Source: Neisseria brasiliensis
GTDB taxonomy: Bacteria > Pseudomonadota > Gammaproteobacteria > Burkholderiales > Neisseriaceae
Direction: 5' to 3'
Assembly (NCBI RefSeq): GCF_009671065.1
Contig: NZ_CP046027.1
Location: 1,054,001 to 1,118,000 of the forward strand
Length of the DNA: 64,000 nt
In this document: piece after piece, positions 1 through 8,793 of the stretch
How the letters are laid out: the number at the start of each line of letters is the position of its first letter
Numbering within the stretch: the stretch's first letter is position 1
Program-made: the position numbers and the translations under genes
The notes under the pieces: model-generated
Databases searched by the model: none
The model's input: the letters and a program-made list of their open reading frames with translations, nothing else
Told to the model about the DNA's origin: nothing

Positions 1-908
1 GTATCCAAGCGGCTCATAATTGGTTGTGTTTCCGGATCACCAAAACGGCAGTTAAATTCAATGGTATAAGGTACACCGTTTTCATCAATCATCAAACCGG
101 CGTATAAAAAGCCGCTAAACGGATGGCCTTCAGACTGCATGCCTTTTACAGTCGGCAAAATAATTTCATTCATAGCGCGTTCGTACACGGCTTGAGTGAC
201 CACCGGTGCCGGACTATATGCGCCCATCCCGCCGGTATTCGGGCCTTGGTCGTTATCCAGCAAGCGTTTGTGGTCTTGGCTGGTGGCCATTGGTAAGACG
301 TTTTCACCATCCACCATCACGATAAAGCTGGCTTCCTCGCCTTGCAGAAAATCTTCAATCACCACGCGCGCGCCGGCATTACCCATTTTGTTGCCGAGCA
401 GCATATCATCAATGGCAGCATGCGCTTCGTCTAAGGTGAGGGCAACAATTACACCTTTACCGGCAGCCAAACCATCAGCTTTAATCACAATCGGCGCGCC
501 TTTTTGATTAATGTAATCATGCGCGGCTTCTGCGTTTTCAAAGGTTTGGTATTGTGCGGTCGGAATGCCGTATTTGGCCATGAATGCTTTGGCAAAGTCT
601 TTGGAGCTTTCCAATTGCGCCGAATATTGGGTAGGGCCGAAAATTTTCAGGCCTTGGGCACGAAAATCATTCACTACACCTGCGGCCAATGGCGCTTCAG
701 GGCCTACCACGGTAAATGCAATGTTTTCTTTATTACAGAAATCAATCAGATCAGCATGCGCGGTTAAAGCGATATTTTGCAGCTTCGGCTCAATCGCCGT
801 GCCTGCATTACCGGGTGCCACAAATACGGTTTCTACGCGCTCGGATTGCGCCAACTTCCATGCCAATGCATGCTCGCGACCACCACTGCCAATAACCAGC
901 AATTTCAT
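1..908 (-). CDS. purD: Phosphoribosylamine-glycine ligase, C-terminus cut by window edge
   Basis: Second enzyme of de novo purine synthesis: joins phosphoribosylamine and glycine using ATP, in the cytosol. The minus-strand frame opens with MKLLVIGSGGREHALAW, the glycine-rich N-terminal fold of PurD, and continues through ATP-grasp sequence (GADGLAAGKGV-type loop, then NTGGMGAYSPAP and EFNCRFGDPETQ). About 302 of the usual 420-odd residues are present; the rest lies beyond position 1. The ATG at 908 is preceded by an AAGGAGAAAG ribosome site. It lies downstream of the YigZ-family gene but is separated from it by an inverted uptake-sequence terminator. Confidence 0.95.
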   Translation of the reverse strand, partial: MKLLVIGSGGREHALAWKLAQSERVETVFVAPGNAGTAIEPKLQNIALTAHADLIDFCNKENIAFTVVGPEAPLAAGVVNDFRAQGLKIFGPTQYSAQLESSKDFAKAFMAKYGIPTAQYQTFENAEAAHDYINQKGAPIVIKADGLAAGKGVIVALTLDEAHAAIDDMLLGNKMGNAGARVVIEDFLQGEEASFIVMVDGENVLPMATSQDHKRLLDNDQGPNTGGMGAYSPAPVVTQAVYERAMNEIILPTVKGMQSEGHPFSGFLYAGLMIDENGVPYTIEFNCRFGDPETQPIMSRLD

Positions 909-1055
909 GCTTTCTCCTTTAAAACATTGATTTCTGAATCAGATTAAAGCGAAATTATAGCCTATATTCACATACTTAAACAGCGTTAAATCACTATGGT
1001 TTTAAACTTAATTAAAACGTAAAATTTCAACAAAATAGGCCGTCTGAAATAAAAT

Positions 1056-1080
1056 AGGCCGTCTGAAATCTTCAGACGGC
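1056..1080 (-). terminator. Inverted uptake-sequence hairpin behind yigZ
   Basis: AGGCCGTCTGAA at 1056-1067 faces TTCAGACGGC at 1071-1080, a 10-bp stem with a 3-nt loop. On the minus strand it directly follows the YigZ-family gene and is followed by a T-rich stretch. A further direct uptake sequence lies at 1037-1048. Confidence 0.75.
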
Positions 1081-1083
1081 GGG

Positions 1084-1695
1084 TTAAAATGCTTCTTCTA
1101 AATTAACTTCAATTTGTCGTGTGTGCTGCCATGCAGCCACGCAGGCTTCGTAACTCGCCAACGGCAGGCGAACGGTTAATTTACAATCTAATTGCAAATC
1201 TTGTTCGACGATATCGCCCTGATGCTGCTTGGCAATCCGAATTGCATCATTCAACACTGGATACTCGCAACGAATCCAAACCGTTTTTTCGATGTTTTTT
1301 TCAATGATTTCGGCAATGGCTAAGGCTTCGGCGGTTGAATTTTTATAAGCCTGAATCAAGCCTGGTACGCCCAATAATGTGCCGCCAAAATAGCGCACCA
1401 CCACCACTAAAACATCAGTCAAGCCTGCTGAATCAATTTGACCGAGAATCGGCCGTCCTGCGCTGCCGGATGGTTCGCCATCATCATTGGCACGAAACTG
1501 CAAACCATCTACACCTAAGCGGTAAGCGTAACACCAATGCCGCGCTTTGTGATGCTCTTCACGCAAAGCGTCGACATATTGCTTAACCTGCGCCACGCTG
1601 TGTATCGGATAGGCATAGGCAATAAACCGACTGCCTTTGTCTTTGATTTCAGCCTGTACAGGTGTGGCAATGGTGGAATAAGTGGTGATAATCAT
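1084..1695 (-). CDS. yigZ: YigZ/IMPACT family protein
   Basis: Member of the UPF0029/IMPACT family, about 203 residues, the usual length. The N-terminal domain carries the family signature around KGSRFIAYAYP, then HHKARHWCYAYR and the DDGEPSGSAGRPIL block at roughly residues 75-90. A smaller C-terminal ferredoxin-like domain (DUF1949 type) follows. In eukaryotes the IMPACT domain acts in translational stress control; the bacterial role is not settled. It is a single gene between uptake-sequence hairpins on both sides, so it is probably monocistronic. Confidence 0.85.
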   Translation of the reverse strand: MIITTYSTIATPVQAEIKDKGSRFIAYAYPIHSVAQVKQYVDALREEHHKARHWCYAYRLGVDGLQFRANDDGEPSGSAGRPILGQIDSAGLTDVLVVVVRYFGGTLLGVPGLIQAYKNSTAEALAIAEIIEKNIEKTVWIRCEYPVLNDAIRIAKQHQGDIVEQDLQLDCKLTVRLPLASYEACVAAWQHTRQIEVNLEEAF

Positions 1696-1712
1696 GATCG
1701 CTCTGGAAAAAT

Positions 1713-1743
1713 TTCAGACGGCCTTTTTATCAGGCCGTCTGAA
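1713..1743. terminator. Inverted uptake-sequence pair behind etfA
   Basis: TTCAGACGGCCT at 1713-1724 and AGGCCGTCTGAA at 1732-1743 form a 12-bp stem with a 7-nt loop. It lies between the 3' end of etfA and the start region of the YigZ-family gene, and can separate the two minus-strand units. Confidence 0.7.
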
Positions 1744-1763
1744 AATGTTTCACGTGAAACGCT

Positions 1764-2699
1764 TTAGTTTTTCAATGCTTCGGTTAATTGCGGCACGATT
1801 TCAAACAAATCACCGACAATACCATAATCCGCCACATTAAAAATCGGCGCATCGGCATCTTTATTAATCGCCACAATCACTTTACTGTCTTGCATACCGG
1901 CAACGTGTTGAATCGCACCGGATACGCCAATCGCAATATACAGCTGAGGCGCAACCACTTTACCGGTTTGGCCTACTTGCAAATCATTCGGCGCATATTC
2001 GGCCTCAACTGCAGAGCGTGATGCACCAATCGCTGCACCCAATACATCTGCCAATGGGGTCAAAATTTGTTTGAAGTTTTCCGCGCTGCCCAATGCACGA
2101 CCGCCGGTCACCACCACATTGGCTTGAGTCAGATCAGGACGATCGGATTGTGCCAAGTCGCGCTTCACAAAGCGGCTGATGTTTTGCGCTTCAAGCGCAG
2201 CAACTTTCACCACTTCTGCATTACCACCGGTAGTAGCAGCAGCTTCAAAAGCCGTAGCACGGAAAGTCAACACCAATTTTTCAGACGGCGTTTGTACCAT
2301 TTCAAAAGCATTACCGGCATAAATCGGGCGCACAAACGTTTGGTTATCCACAATCTCCGTCAAATCCGAAATTTGCGGCACATCCAAAACCGCAGCCACA
2401 CGTGGCAACAGGTTTTTACCGAATGCGGTGGCGGTAGCAGCAACATAGCGGTAATCAGCAGCCAATTTCACCACCAATGGCGTTAATTCTTCAGCCAAGC
2501 CTTCGGCATAATGTGCGGCTTCGGCAACCAATACCTTAGCCACACCGGCTACTTGCTTGGCTTCTTCGGCCACTGCGGCAACACCGTTACCCGCCACCAA
2601 TACGTGAACTTCGCCTAATTTTTCAGCTGCTTTAACCGCGTGCAGGGTAGCGGGATTCAAATGCTGGTTGTTGTGTTCAGCAATCACTAATACGCTCAT
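1764..2699 (-). CDS. etfA: Electron transfer flavoprotein alpha subunit
   Basis: FAD-binding alpha subunit of the ETF heterodimer, which takes electrons from acyl-CoA and related dehydrogenases to ETF-quinone oxidoreductase. The 311-residue product has an N-terminal adenine nucleotide alpha-hydrolase-like domain (MSVLVIAEHNNQHL) and the C-terminal FAD domain with VVTGGRALGS, APNDLQVGQTGKVV, LYIAIGVSGAIQHVAGM and INKDADAPIFNVADYGIVGD, all hallmark segments. It follows etfB by 12 nt, so the two subunits form one operon. Confidence 0.96.
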   Translation of the reverse strand: MSVLVIAEHNNQHLNPATLHAVKAAEKLGEVHVLVAGNGVAAVAEEAKQVAGVAKVLVAEAAHYAEGLAEELTPLVVKLAADYRYVAATATAFGKNLLPRVAAVLDVPQISDLTEIVDNQTFVRPIYAGNAFEMVQTPSEKLVLTFRATAFEAAATTGGNAEVVKVAALEAQNISRFVKRDLAQSDRPDLTQANVVVTGGRALGSAENFKQILTPLADVLGAAIGASRSAVEAEYAPNDLQVGQTGKVVAPQLYIAIGVSGAIQHVAGMQDSKVIVAINKDADAPIFNVADYGIVGDLFEIVPQLTEALKN

Positions 2700-2711
2700 C
2701 GTTCCGCTCCC

Positions 2712-3461
2712 TTAAATCACTTTAGCTTCGTTTTTCAATTTTTCGACCAATTCGGCCACACTGGCAACTTTGACACCGGCTTGACGTGCTTTAGGCTCTA
2801 ATACTTTCACCACATTCACGCGCGCGGCAGTCTCCACACCCAAATCGGCCAAAGCGACTTTTTCCAGCGGCTTTTTCTTGGCCGCCATAATATTAGGTAA
2901 TTTCACAAAGCGCGGCTCATTCAAACGTAAATCGGCGCTGATCACTGCAGGCAGGTTCAATGCAATCACTTCTTCACCGCCATCAATTTCGCGGGTCACA
3001 ATGACTTCGTTGTCATTTAATTCCACTTTAGAAGCGAATGTTGCTTGCGGCGCATTCAACAAAGCAGCCAGCATTTGCGCGGTTTGATTGGCATCGTCGT
3101 CAATCGCCTGTTTACCCAGCAACACAATTTTCGGGTTTTCTTTATCGGCAACGGCTTTCAGCAATTTGGCCACAGCCAAAGGCTCGAGTTTGGTATCGGC
3201 TTCGATGTGAATGGCTCGGTCTGCGCCCATTGCCAAGGCCGTGCGTAATGTGTCTTCGCTTTTTTTTTCACCGATAGACACAGCCACAATCTCGTTGACC
3301 TTACCGGCTTCTTTCAAGCGCACGGCTTCTTCTACGGCAATTTCATCAAACGGGTTCATCGACATTTTCACGTTGCCGATATCCACATCCGAACCATCCG
3401 CCTTCACACGGACTTTCACGTTGTAATCGACCACGCGTTTTACTGCGACCAATGCTTTCAT
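2712..3461 (-). CDS. etfB: Electron transfer flavoprotein beta subunit
   Basis: AMP-binding beta subunit of ETF, 249 residues as usual. It starts MKALVAVKRVVDYNVKV and contains the family motif around NPFDEIAVEEAVRLKE (residues 37-52) and the VLLGKQAIDDDANQT segment near residue 115. It is the promoter-proximal gene of an etfB-etfA operon with a 12-nt gap. The upstream gap to the heptosyltransferase gene (84 nt) holds one inverted uptake sequence at about 3545. Confidence 0.96.
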   Translation of the reverse strand: MKALVAVKRVVDYNVKVRVKADGSDVDIGNVKMSMNPFDEIAVEEAVRLKEAGKVNEIVAVSIGEKKSEDTLRTALAMGADRAIHIEADTKLEPLAVAKLLKAVADKENPKIVLLGKQAIDDDANQTAQMLAALLNAPQATFASKVELNDNEVIVTREIDGGEEVIALNLPAVISADLRLNEPRFVKLPNIMAAKKKPLEKVALADLGVETAARVNVVKVLEPKARQAGVKVASVAELVEKLKNEAKVI

Positions 3462-3545
3462 TCCATACTCCTAAACAGGAATTTCAAAAATAATTTCGAT
3501 TCAGCCGATTCAATCATCAGCTTAGTGATTTGATAGTATTACGTT

Positions 3546-4526
3546 TCAGACGGCCTGATGATTATTTTTAGCAGCCACGCATTCCATCAATGCATTGTAA
3601 ACTTCTTCCACCGCCGGGATTTGCGCCACATTACCCAAATTCTGTGCCCACAGCGACACTTGCACACCGGTTTTCAACGGATCGGTATCGGTATAAATAC
3701 CAACCACCGGCTTATCCAATGCATTGGACAAGTGCAATAAACCGGTATCCACGCCTATCACGCCAACAGCCTTATCCAATAAATCCGCTGCCTGCAATAA
3801 ATTCATTTTGTCGCACACAATGGCAAACGGCAGATCAGCAGCGATGTGTTCGGCGCGTGTTTTTTCGGTGGCATTACCCCAAGGCAGATACACTTTGGCA
3901 TTTTGCTCGGCGTGTAATTTTTGCAATAAGGCTACCCAGTTTTCAGACGGCCACAATTTGCTGTCACGGCTGGTGGCATGCAGCACCACATAATAAGGCG
4001 TTTCTAAATTGTTCAGACGGCCTGCTTCAGGCACTTCTAACCCAAAAGATTGCTGCGCCGGCATGGTATAGCCGAATACTTGCGCAAACAATGCGCGATT
4101 GCACCAAACCGCATTTCTGCCTTTTTCCACCGCAAACTTCTGCTGATAAAAGTGCGCCGCCCAGCTTTCACGCGCACTGTGCTGATCCAAACCATAAATC
4201 GGCGCTTTCGCCATTTTGGCAAATAAAGCACTTTTCATCAGCCCTTGGCTGTCCAGCACAAAATCAAATTGTTCTTGTTGCAAAGCCGTTTTCAGACGGC
4301 CTATTTCATGCCATGTTTCTGCTTGGGTCAGGTTTTTACGCCATTGTCGCCACTTCATGGTATGCACTTTTTTAACAAACGGGTGCAATCGGGCAATATC
4401 GGCGAAACCGGCTTCACTCAACCAATGCAATTCCACATCCGGACGTTGTTGCGCCAAATCTTGTACAGCAGGCAAGGTGTGAATCAAATCGCCCATACTG
4501 GACAAACGGACAAGCAGAATTTTCAT
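3546..4526 (-). CDS. waaC: Lipopolysaccharide heptosyltransferase I
   Basis: GT9-family glycosyltransferase that adds the first L-glycero-D-manno-heptose to Kdo of the lipooligosaccharide inner core at the inner membrane. The 326-residue protein begins MKILLVRLSSMGDLIHTLPA, the typical GT9 N-terminus, and carries the C-terminal donor-binding region with VIGVDTGLLHLSNALDKPVVGIYTD near residues 255-280. HPFVKKVHTMKWRQWRK is closer to WaaC than WaaF. Several uptake sequences lie inside the coding region. WaaF is the main alternative. Confidence 0.88.
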   Translation of the reverse strand: MKILLVRLSSMGDLIHTLPAVQDLAQQRPDVELHWLSEAGFADIARLHPFVKKVHTMKWRQWRKNLTQAETWHEIGRLKTALQQEQFDFVLDSQGLMKSALFAKMAKAPIYGLDQHSARESWAAHFYQQKFAVEKGRNAVWCNRALFAQVFGYTMPAQQSFGLEVPEAGRLNNLETPYYVVLHATSRDSKLWPSENWVALLQKLHAEQNAKVYLPWGNATEKTRAEHIAADLPFAIVCDKMNLLQAADLLDKAVGVIGVDTGLLHLSNALDKPVVGIYTDTDPLKTGVQVSLWAQNLGNVAQIPAVEEVYNALMECVAAKNNHQAV

Positions 4527-4735
4527 AAGCGGTGATGTTTCACGTGAAACAATTATAACTATTTGATTTTAAATAAATATTTATTATTTAGCTAAATCGC
4601 TGCCATATTAAAACATGTGAAACACTATTTAACATGCAGTTTAGCGGCAAAATAAACCCGAGTATTATATCAAATCCATGCCCGATTTGGGGCTTATTGC
4701 TGTGATATGATACGGTTTTTCTCTCCTTGCCGACC

Positions 4736-5416
4736 ATGTCTTACACCATTGAAACCATTGCCCGCGTGCATTCTCCCTACAAACAAAAATTCGGCGTGGC
4801 GCGTCAGCCAGGCTTGGTGCCGGCAGCGGAAGTATGCATTGAGTTAAACCCTGAATTCAATGCCGACAGCGTGCGCGGTTTGGAGGATTTCGGCTATATC
4901 TGGATCAGCTTTATTTTTCATGGCGTGTTAGGAGAAGGTTGGTCGCCGTTGGTACGGCCGCCACGTTTGGGCGGCAAACAGAAAATGGGCGTATTTGCCA
5001 CACGCAGCCCACACCGCCCCAATCATCTCGGTTTGTCGCTACTCAAACTCGAACGCATTGAAACCGACAAAACCGTGAAACTCTATTGCAGCGGCGCGGA
5101 TTTGCTCGACGGCACACCGGTCATCGACATCAAACCCTATATTCCGTTTGTCGAAGCCAAACCTGATGCGGCCAGCGGCTTTGTCACCGGCAAACCGCAA
5201 GAGTTGGCTGTCGTGTGGCAAAACGAACCGTTGCAAACCACTTTATCCACTAAAGAGCGTGATGTGATTGCACAAAGTATTGCCCAAGACCCGCGCCCGG
5301 CCTATCAAAACATTCCCGAGCGCGTGTATGTGATGAACATTTTAGATTACGAAGTGAAATTTCAAATTCAAGCGCAAACCGCCACCATTATTGATGTGGC
5401 CTTATATCAAGCATAA
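4736..5416 (+). CDS. trmO: tRNA (N6-threonylcarbamoyladenosine-37) methyltransferase, TrmO family
   Basis: SAM-dependent enzyme that methylates N6 of t6A37 in threonine tRNA, improving decoding. The 226-residue product has the TrmO beta-barrel N-terminus (FGVARQPGLVP at residues 22-32), a central GVFATRSPHRPNHLGLS block that binds SAM and tRNA, and LDGTPVIDIKPYIPF. ATG at 4736 is preferred over a TTG three codons upstream. It is followed by a repeat-rich intergenic region. The older name is TsaA/YaeB. Confidence 0.93.
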   Translation: MSYTIETIARVHSPYKQKFGVARQPGLVPAAEVCIELNPEFNADSVRGLEDFGYIWISFIFHGVLGEGWSPLVRPPRLGGKQKMGVFATRSPHRPNHLGLSLLKLERIETDKTVKLYCSGADLLDGTPVIDIKPYIPFVEAKPDAASGFVTGKPQELAVVWQNEPLQTTLSTKERDVIAQSIAQDPRPAYQNIPERVYVMNILDYEVKFQIQAQTATIIDVALYQA

Positions 5417-5475
5417 CTATGTGATAAACAAAAAAGCCGAGGCCTTTGCAAAACTCCTTCAAATGCCGGAAGGCA

Positions 5476-5598
5476 CAAAACCGCCGTCATTCCCGCGCAG
5501 GCGGGAATCCATTCTTGAGTACGACAACCTATTGAATAGAAAAGGTTTCTTAAATGCTAAAATGGATTCCCGCCTGCGCGGGAATGACGGCGGTTTTG
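5476..5598. repeat. Inverted dRS3-like repeat pair
   Basis: Two copies of the 20-bp unit ATTCCCGCGCAGGCGGGAAT (5489-5508, and in reverse at 5566-5585) lie inside perfect 38-bp inverted arms, 5476-5513 and 5561-5598, separated by 47 bp. Each unit is itself near-palindromic (ATTCCC...GGGAAT), as in the Neisseria dRS3 family. Translated, it gives the familiar spurious peptide PSFPRRRES, so the open frame here is not a gene. Confidence 0.85.
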
Positions 5599-5757
5599 GT
5601 TTTTATTGGTGGTTTATGCGGTTTTATAAAAGTCTCAGGCCGTCTGAAAACTATGAACTGTCCCCCAATTCTTGGACAAGTTAATAATCTTTCTCAAACA
5701 GCCTGTTCAAGCTGGGTTCTGTAAGCCACAGGACTCAGCTTTTTTAAATTCAAACTA

Positions 5758-6600
5758 GGGCGTGTCCCTAATTTGAATAAGCCCAAAAGAGCCCTATTTT
5801 AACCCTATATTCCAACGAAATATAGGCAAACACAAACAATGGCGAGAACCGCAATAACTGACAACATATGGGAACAATTACAAACAACCATGAAAGCGCA
5901 CGGCTGTCATCAATGGAAGAACGACCGTACCGTGATGGAAGCCATACTATGGAAGCTAAGAACAGGTGCACCATGGCGAGACATACCTATTGAGCTAGGG
6001 TCATGGAAAACCGCTTATAACCGCTTTAACCGATGGTCTAAAAAAGGCTTGTGGCAGAATTTTTTTTTGATCTACGAAAAGAAATTGACAAAGAATGGGT
6101 ATTCATCGACGGAAGTTATGTACGGTGTCATCAACATGCAAGTGGAGCTCGGCGTGGTTTCGATAGAGCAATTGGACAAAGCCGTGGCGGAAACACGACA
6201 AAAATACACCTATGTGTGGACTCGCATGGAAATCCGCTCGATTTTAAAGTCACTGGGGGTAACGTGCACGACAGTCAAGTTGCAAACGACTTGATAGAAG
6301 TCATACAAGAAGCCCAGTATTTTATCGCTGACAAAGGGTATGACTCGCAAGAAATCAGAGATAAAGCGATAGAACACGGTATGAAAGCTATTATACCAAA
6401 GCGTAAAAATGCCAAGAAACCTAACCCTGATTTTGATAGCTACCTTTATAAATTACGCCACTTAGTCGAGAATGCATTTGCACGATTAAAGCAGTTTCGT
6501 AGTATTGCTACTCGCTATGAGAAATTAGCTCGTAATTTTAAATCGATGCTTTACTTGGCTTGCTCTATTATTCATGCTAAGTTAAATTGAGGACACGCCC
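5758..6600 (+). mobile_element. IS5-family insertion sequence (IS427-type) inside the IS3 copy
   Basis: About 843 bp bounded by GGGCGTGTCC at 5758 and its complement GGACACGCCC ending at 6600, with partly conserved AATTT just inside both ends. The flanking TA at 5756-5757 and 6601-6602 is the likely 2-bp target duplication. It carries two overlapping frames encoding one transposase. Confidence 0.88.
5839..6590 (+). CDS. IS5-family transposase, read in two frames
   Basis: DDE transposase. The first frame (5839-6294) gives MARTAITDNIWEQLQ, the DUF4096-type N-terminal domain with LRTGAPWRDIP and GSWKTAYNRFNRW. The catalytic part is in the -1 frame, from about 6051 to 6590 (VFIDGSYVRCHQ, FIADKGYDSQEIRD, RHLVENAFARLKQFR). 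The frames overlap over a run of nine T at 6060-6068, so -1 slippage of ribosome or polymerase there gives full-length protein, a known arrangement in this IS group. Both frames are otherwise open, so the element looks potentially active. Confidence 0.85.
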
Positions 6601-7335
6601 TAATACGTTCATGATTATAGTAATGTATATAATCATCTATCACTTTGGTCAATTCTGCCACCGATAACACACCTTCCTGATAGAAGCTTTCCACTTTTAA
6701 TGTCCCGAAGAAACTCTCCATCGGTGCGTTATCCCAGCCATTCCCTTTGCGCGACATGCTTTGCACAATGCCCTTCTCGGCCAGCTTTTCCCGATAAGCC
6801 TGAGTTCAGTAAAGCACACCTTGGTCGGAATGCAGCAGCGGGGTCTGCCCTTTCAGACGGCCGAATGCCTTATCCAGCATCTGCATGACCATCTTGCTGT
6901 CCGGCTTTCTACTGAGCTCATAAGCCACTATCTCACGGTTAAATACATCCAATATCGGCGATAAGTACAGTTTGCCGTCGGTGCATTTAAACTCGGTCAC
7001 ATCGGTCAACCATTTAGCTCCTGCTTTATCGGCAGTGAATGCACGCTTAAGGATGTTTTTCGAGGTCTCGCCTATGACCTGTGGACGATAGGCTTTTTTG
7101 TTGCGCACTTTGGCTTTTAGCCCCAATAGTCTCATAATACGTTGCACTTTCTTTTTATTCCACGACAATACGGCACCAATCCGCCGTTGGCCGTAGCGGC
7201 CTTTGTGTTGGTGATAGACTTCACTCACCGCTGCTTTGGCTTCTATATCGGGATCAGGTCTGCCGATGTGGTAGTAGAAACTGCTTTTGGGTATGCCGGC
7301 ACTGTGCAACAGGTATTTCAGCGGGTGCTTCGCCC

Positions 7336-7692
7336 TCAGCGTTTGAACGGTTTCGCAGCGTTGGCGGCGTTCTTTTCGTTGAGGGCTTTCATGTGCTTTA
7401 GGTAGTCGTTCTCCGCCCTCATGTAGCGTAATTCTTCAATCAGCTCTGCCTGAGTTTTTTCATGGTCGGGTTTGTCGACGATAAAGGGATTCTTGCGTTT
7501 GGTCTGCATAGTCTTCATAAGCGTAGCCTGTGGGTGTTGAAGTGCGGTTATACCGCCTTGGCGGTAGGCGGCAATCCAACGGCGCAGATGTGTGCGTGAG
7601 ACGTTGAAATGGTCTGCGGTGCGCTGTTGGCTGTGCACTTGATGGTAATGGAGTACGGCTCGGTATTTGAAGTCTAGTGTATATTTGGACAT
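7336..7692 (-). CDS. IS3-family OrfA, helix-turn-helix protein
   Basis: DNA-binding first frame of the IS3 element, about 118 residues from the ATG at 7692. It shows a helix-turn-helix of the IS150 group (HSQQRTADHFNVSRTHLRRWI, roughly residues 20-40) and a C-terminal leucine-rich segment (ELIEELRYMRAENDYLKHMK) typical of OrfA dimerisation. It binds the terminal repeats and supplies the N-terminus of the OrfAB transposase after a -1 frameshift. Its partner OrfB is broken. Confidence 0.82.
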   Translation of the reverse strand: MSKYTLDFKYRAVLHYHQVHSQQRTADHFNVSRTHLRRWIAAYRQGGITALQHPQATLMKTMQTKRKNPFIVDKPDHEKTQAELIEELRYMRAENDYLKHMKALNEKNAANAAKPFKR

Positions 7693-7757
7693 AAGAAAAC
7701 TGCACCTTTTTAAAGTTGGGGGAAAGTGTCCAACTTTTGGGGTGCAGTTCACTTGTT

Positions 7758-7769
7758 TTCAGACAGCCT
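7758..7769 (-). terminator. Promoter-proximal half of the gapA terminator, split by the IS3 element
   Basis: Reading on the minus strand from the gapA stop, AGGCTGTCTGAA (7769-7758, one mismatch to the uptake sequence) is the first hairpin arm. The matching arm, TTCAGACGGCCT read on the same strand, lies at 5649-5638 on the far side of the IS. Without the IS the two would form a normal uptake-sequence terminator. Confidence 0.6.
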
Positions 7770-7788
7770 TTTTATAAATTTAAATCAA

Positions 7789-8793
7789 TCAGATCTTATC
7801 GGCAAAGTATGCCAAAGTGCGCACCAATTGGCAGGTATAAGACATTTCATTGTCGTACCAAGCCACGGTTTTCACCAATTGTTTGTCGCCAACGGTCATC
7901 ACGCGGGTTTGGGTTGCGTCAAACAATGAGCCGAATTCAATGCCCACCACATCAGAAGACACGATTTCGTCTTCAGTGTAACCGTAAGACTCGCTTGCAG
8001 CAGCTTTCATGGCAGCGTTGACTTCTTCTTTGGTCACTTGGCGTTCCAATACGATGACCAATTCAGTCAGCGAGCCGGTGGCTACCGGTACGCGCTGGGC
8101 AGAACCGTCCAATTTACCGTTCAATTCCGGAATTACCAAGCCGATGGCTTTGGCTGCGCCGGTGCTGTTTGGCACGATGTTGATGGCAGCGGCGCGGGCG
8201 CGGCGTTTGTCGCCTTTGCGGTGCGGTGCATCCAAAGTATTTTGGTCGCCGGTGTACGCGTGGATGGTGGTCATCAAACCTTCTACCACACCAAATTCTT
8301 TTTGCAACACGGCAGCCATCGGCGCCAAGCAGTTGGTGGTGCACGAAGCGGCAGAAATCACGGTTTCGCTGCCGTCCAATACAGATTCGTTCACACCGAA
8401 TACCACGGTTTTCACATCGTTGCCGCCCGGTGCAGAAATCACCACTTTACGTGCGCCGGCACGGATGTGTGCTTGGCATTTTTCATTGCTGGTGAAGAAA
8501 CCGGTACATTCCAATACCACATCTACCCCCAATTCACCCCAAGGTAATTCTTCAGGATTCGGGTTGGCAAATACTTTAATTTCTTTGCCGTTAACCACGA
8601 TTGCATCGTCTTTCAATTCGGCAGTACCTTGGAAACGGCCTTGGGTGCTGTCGTATTTGAACAGGTGCAACAACATATCGGCAGGGGTCAAGTCGTTCAC
8701 CGCGACAACTTCAATACCTTCGGCTTTCACAATTTGACGTAACGCCAAGCGGCCAATGCGGCCGAAACCATTAATCGCAACTTTAATGCTCAT
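7789..8793 (-). CDS. gapA: Glyceraldehyde-3-phosphate dehydrogenase, type I
   Basis: Cytosolic enzyme that oxidises glyceraldehyde-3-phosphate to 1,3-bisphosphoglycerate with NAD(P). The 334-residue product has the Rossmann N-terminus VAINGFGRIGRLALRQ, the catalytic-cysteine block SAASCTTNCLAPM near residue 150, TGDQNTLDAPHRK and the C-terminal WYDNEMSYTCQLV. Length and motifs are complete. Its terminator downstream is interrupted by the IS3/IS5 pair, so transcripts may run into IS sequence. Confidence 0.97.
   Translation of the reverse strand: MSIKVAINGFGRIGRLALRQIVKAEGIEVVAVNDLTPADMLLHLFKYDSTQGRFQGTAELKDDAIVVNGKEIKVFANPNPEELPWGELGVDVVLECTGFFTSNEKCQAHIRAGARKVVISAPGGNDVKTVVFGVNESVLDGSETVISAASCTTNCLAPMAAVLQKEFGVVEGLMTTIHAYTGDQNTLDAPHRKGDKRRARAAAINIVPNSTGAAKAIGLVIPELNGKLDGSAQRVPVATGSLTELVIVLERQVTKEEVNAAMKAAASESYGYTEDEIVSSDVVGIEFGSLFDATQTRVMTVGDKQLVKTVAWYDNEMSYTCQLVRTLAYFADKI

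Larger units (their letters stand above)
5694..7377 (-). pseudogene. IS3-family transposase OrfB, interrupted
   Basis: Integrase-type DDE transposase half of the IS3 element. Readable pieces are 7377-6806 (HTH_21 region PLKYLLHSAGIPKSSFYYH, then rve segments TDVTEFKC and LLHSDQGVLY), 6805-6603 (GNGWDNAPMESFFGTLK, containing the final catalytic Glu) and 5756-5694 after the nested IS. Two lesions are visible: an in-frame TGA at 6808-6806 between VLY and TQAYREK, and the IS5 insertion after HERI. Removing the IS with one TA copy restores a frame running to the stop at 5694. The gene would be read by -1 frameshifting from orfA near an AAAAG run at 7371-7377. Confidence 0.85.
5654..7751 (-). mobile_element. 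IS3-family insertion sequence (IS150-like), broken and carrying a nested IS
   Basis: Terminal inverted repeats starting TGAACTG are visible at 5654 and, in reverse, ending at 7751; both continue into CCCCAA and TTGGAC segments. It encodes orfA and orfB on the minus strand. An IS5-family element sits inside orfB, and orfB also has a nonsense codon, so the copy is dead. The flanks are the two halves of an uptake-sequence hairpin behind gapA. No clear target duplication is seen (CTA left, CTT right). Confidence 0.85.

Noticed and set aside
5391..5684. 97-codon plus frame with PSFPRRRES and MDSRLRGND peptides
   Set aside because: These peptides are translations of the dRS3-like inverted repeats; the frame starts inside trmO and has no ribosome site.
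8009..8737. 242-codon plus frame opposite gapA
   Set aside because: Shadow of a highly expressed conserved gene; composition is that of reverse-read GAPDH codons.
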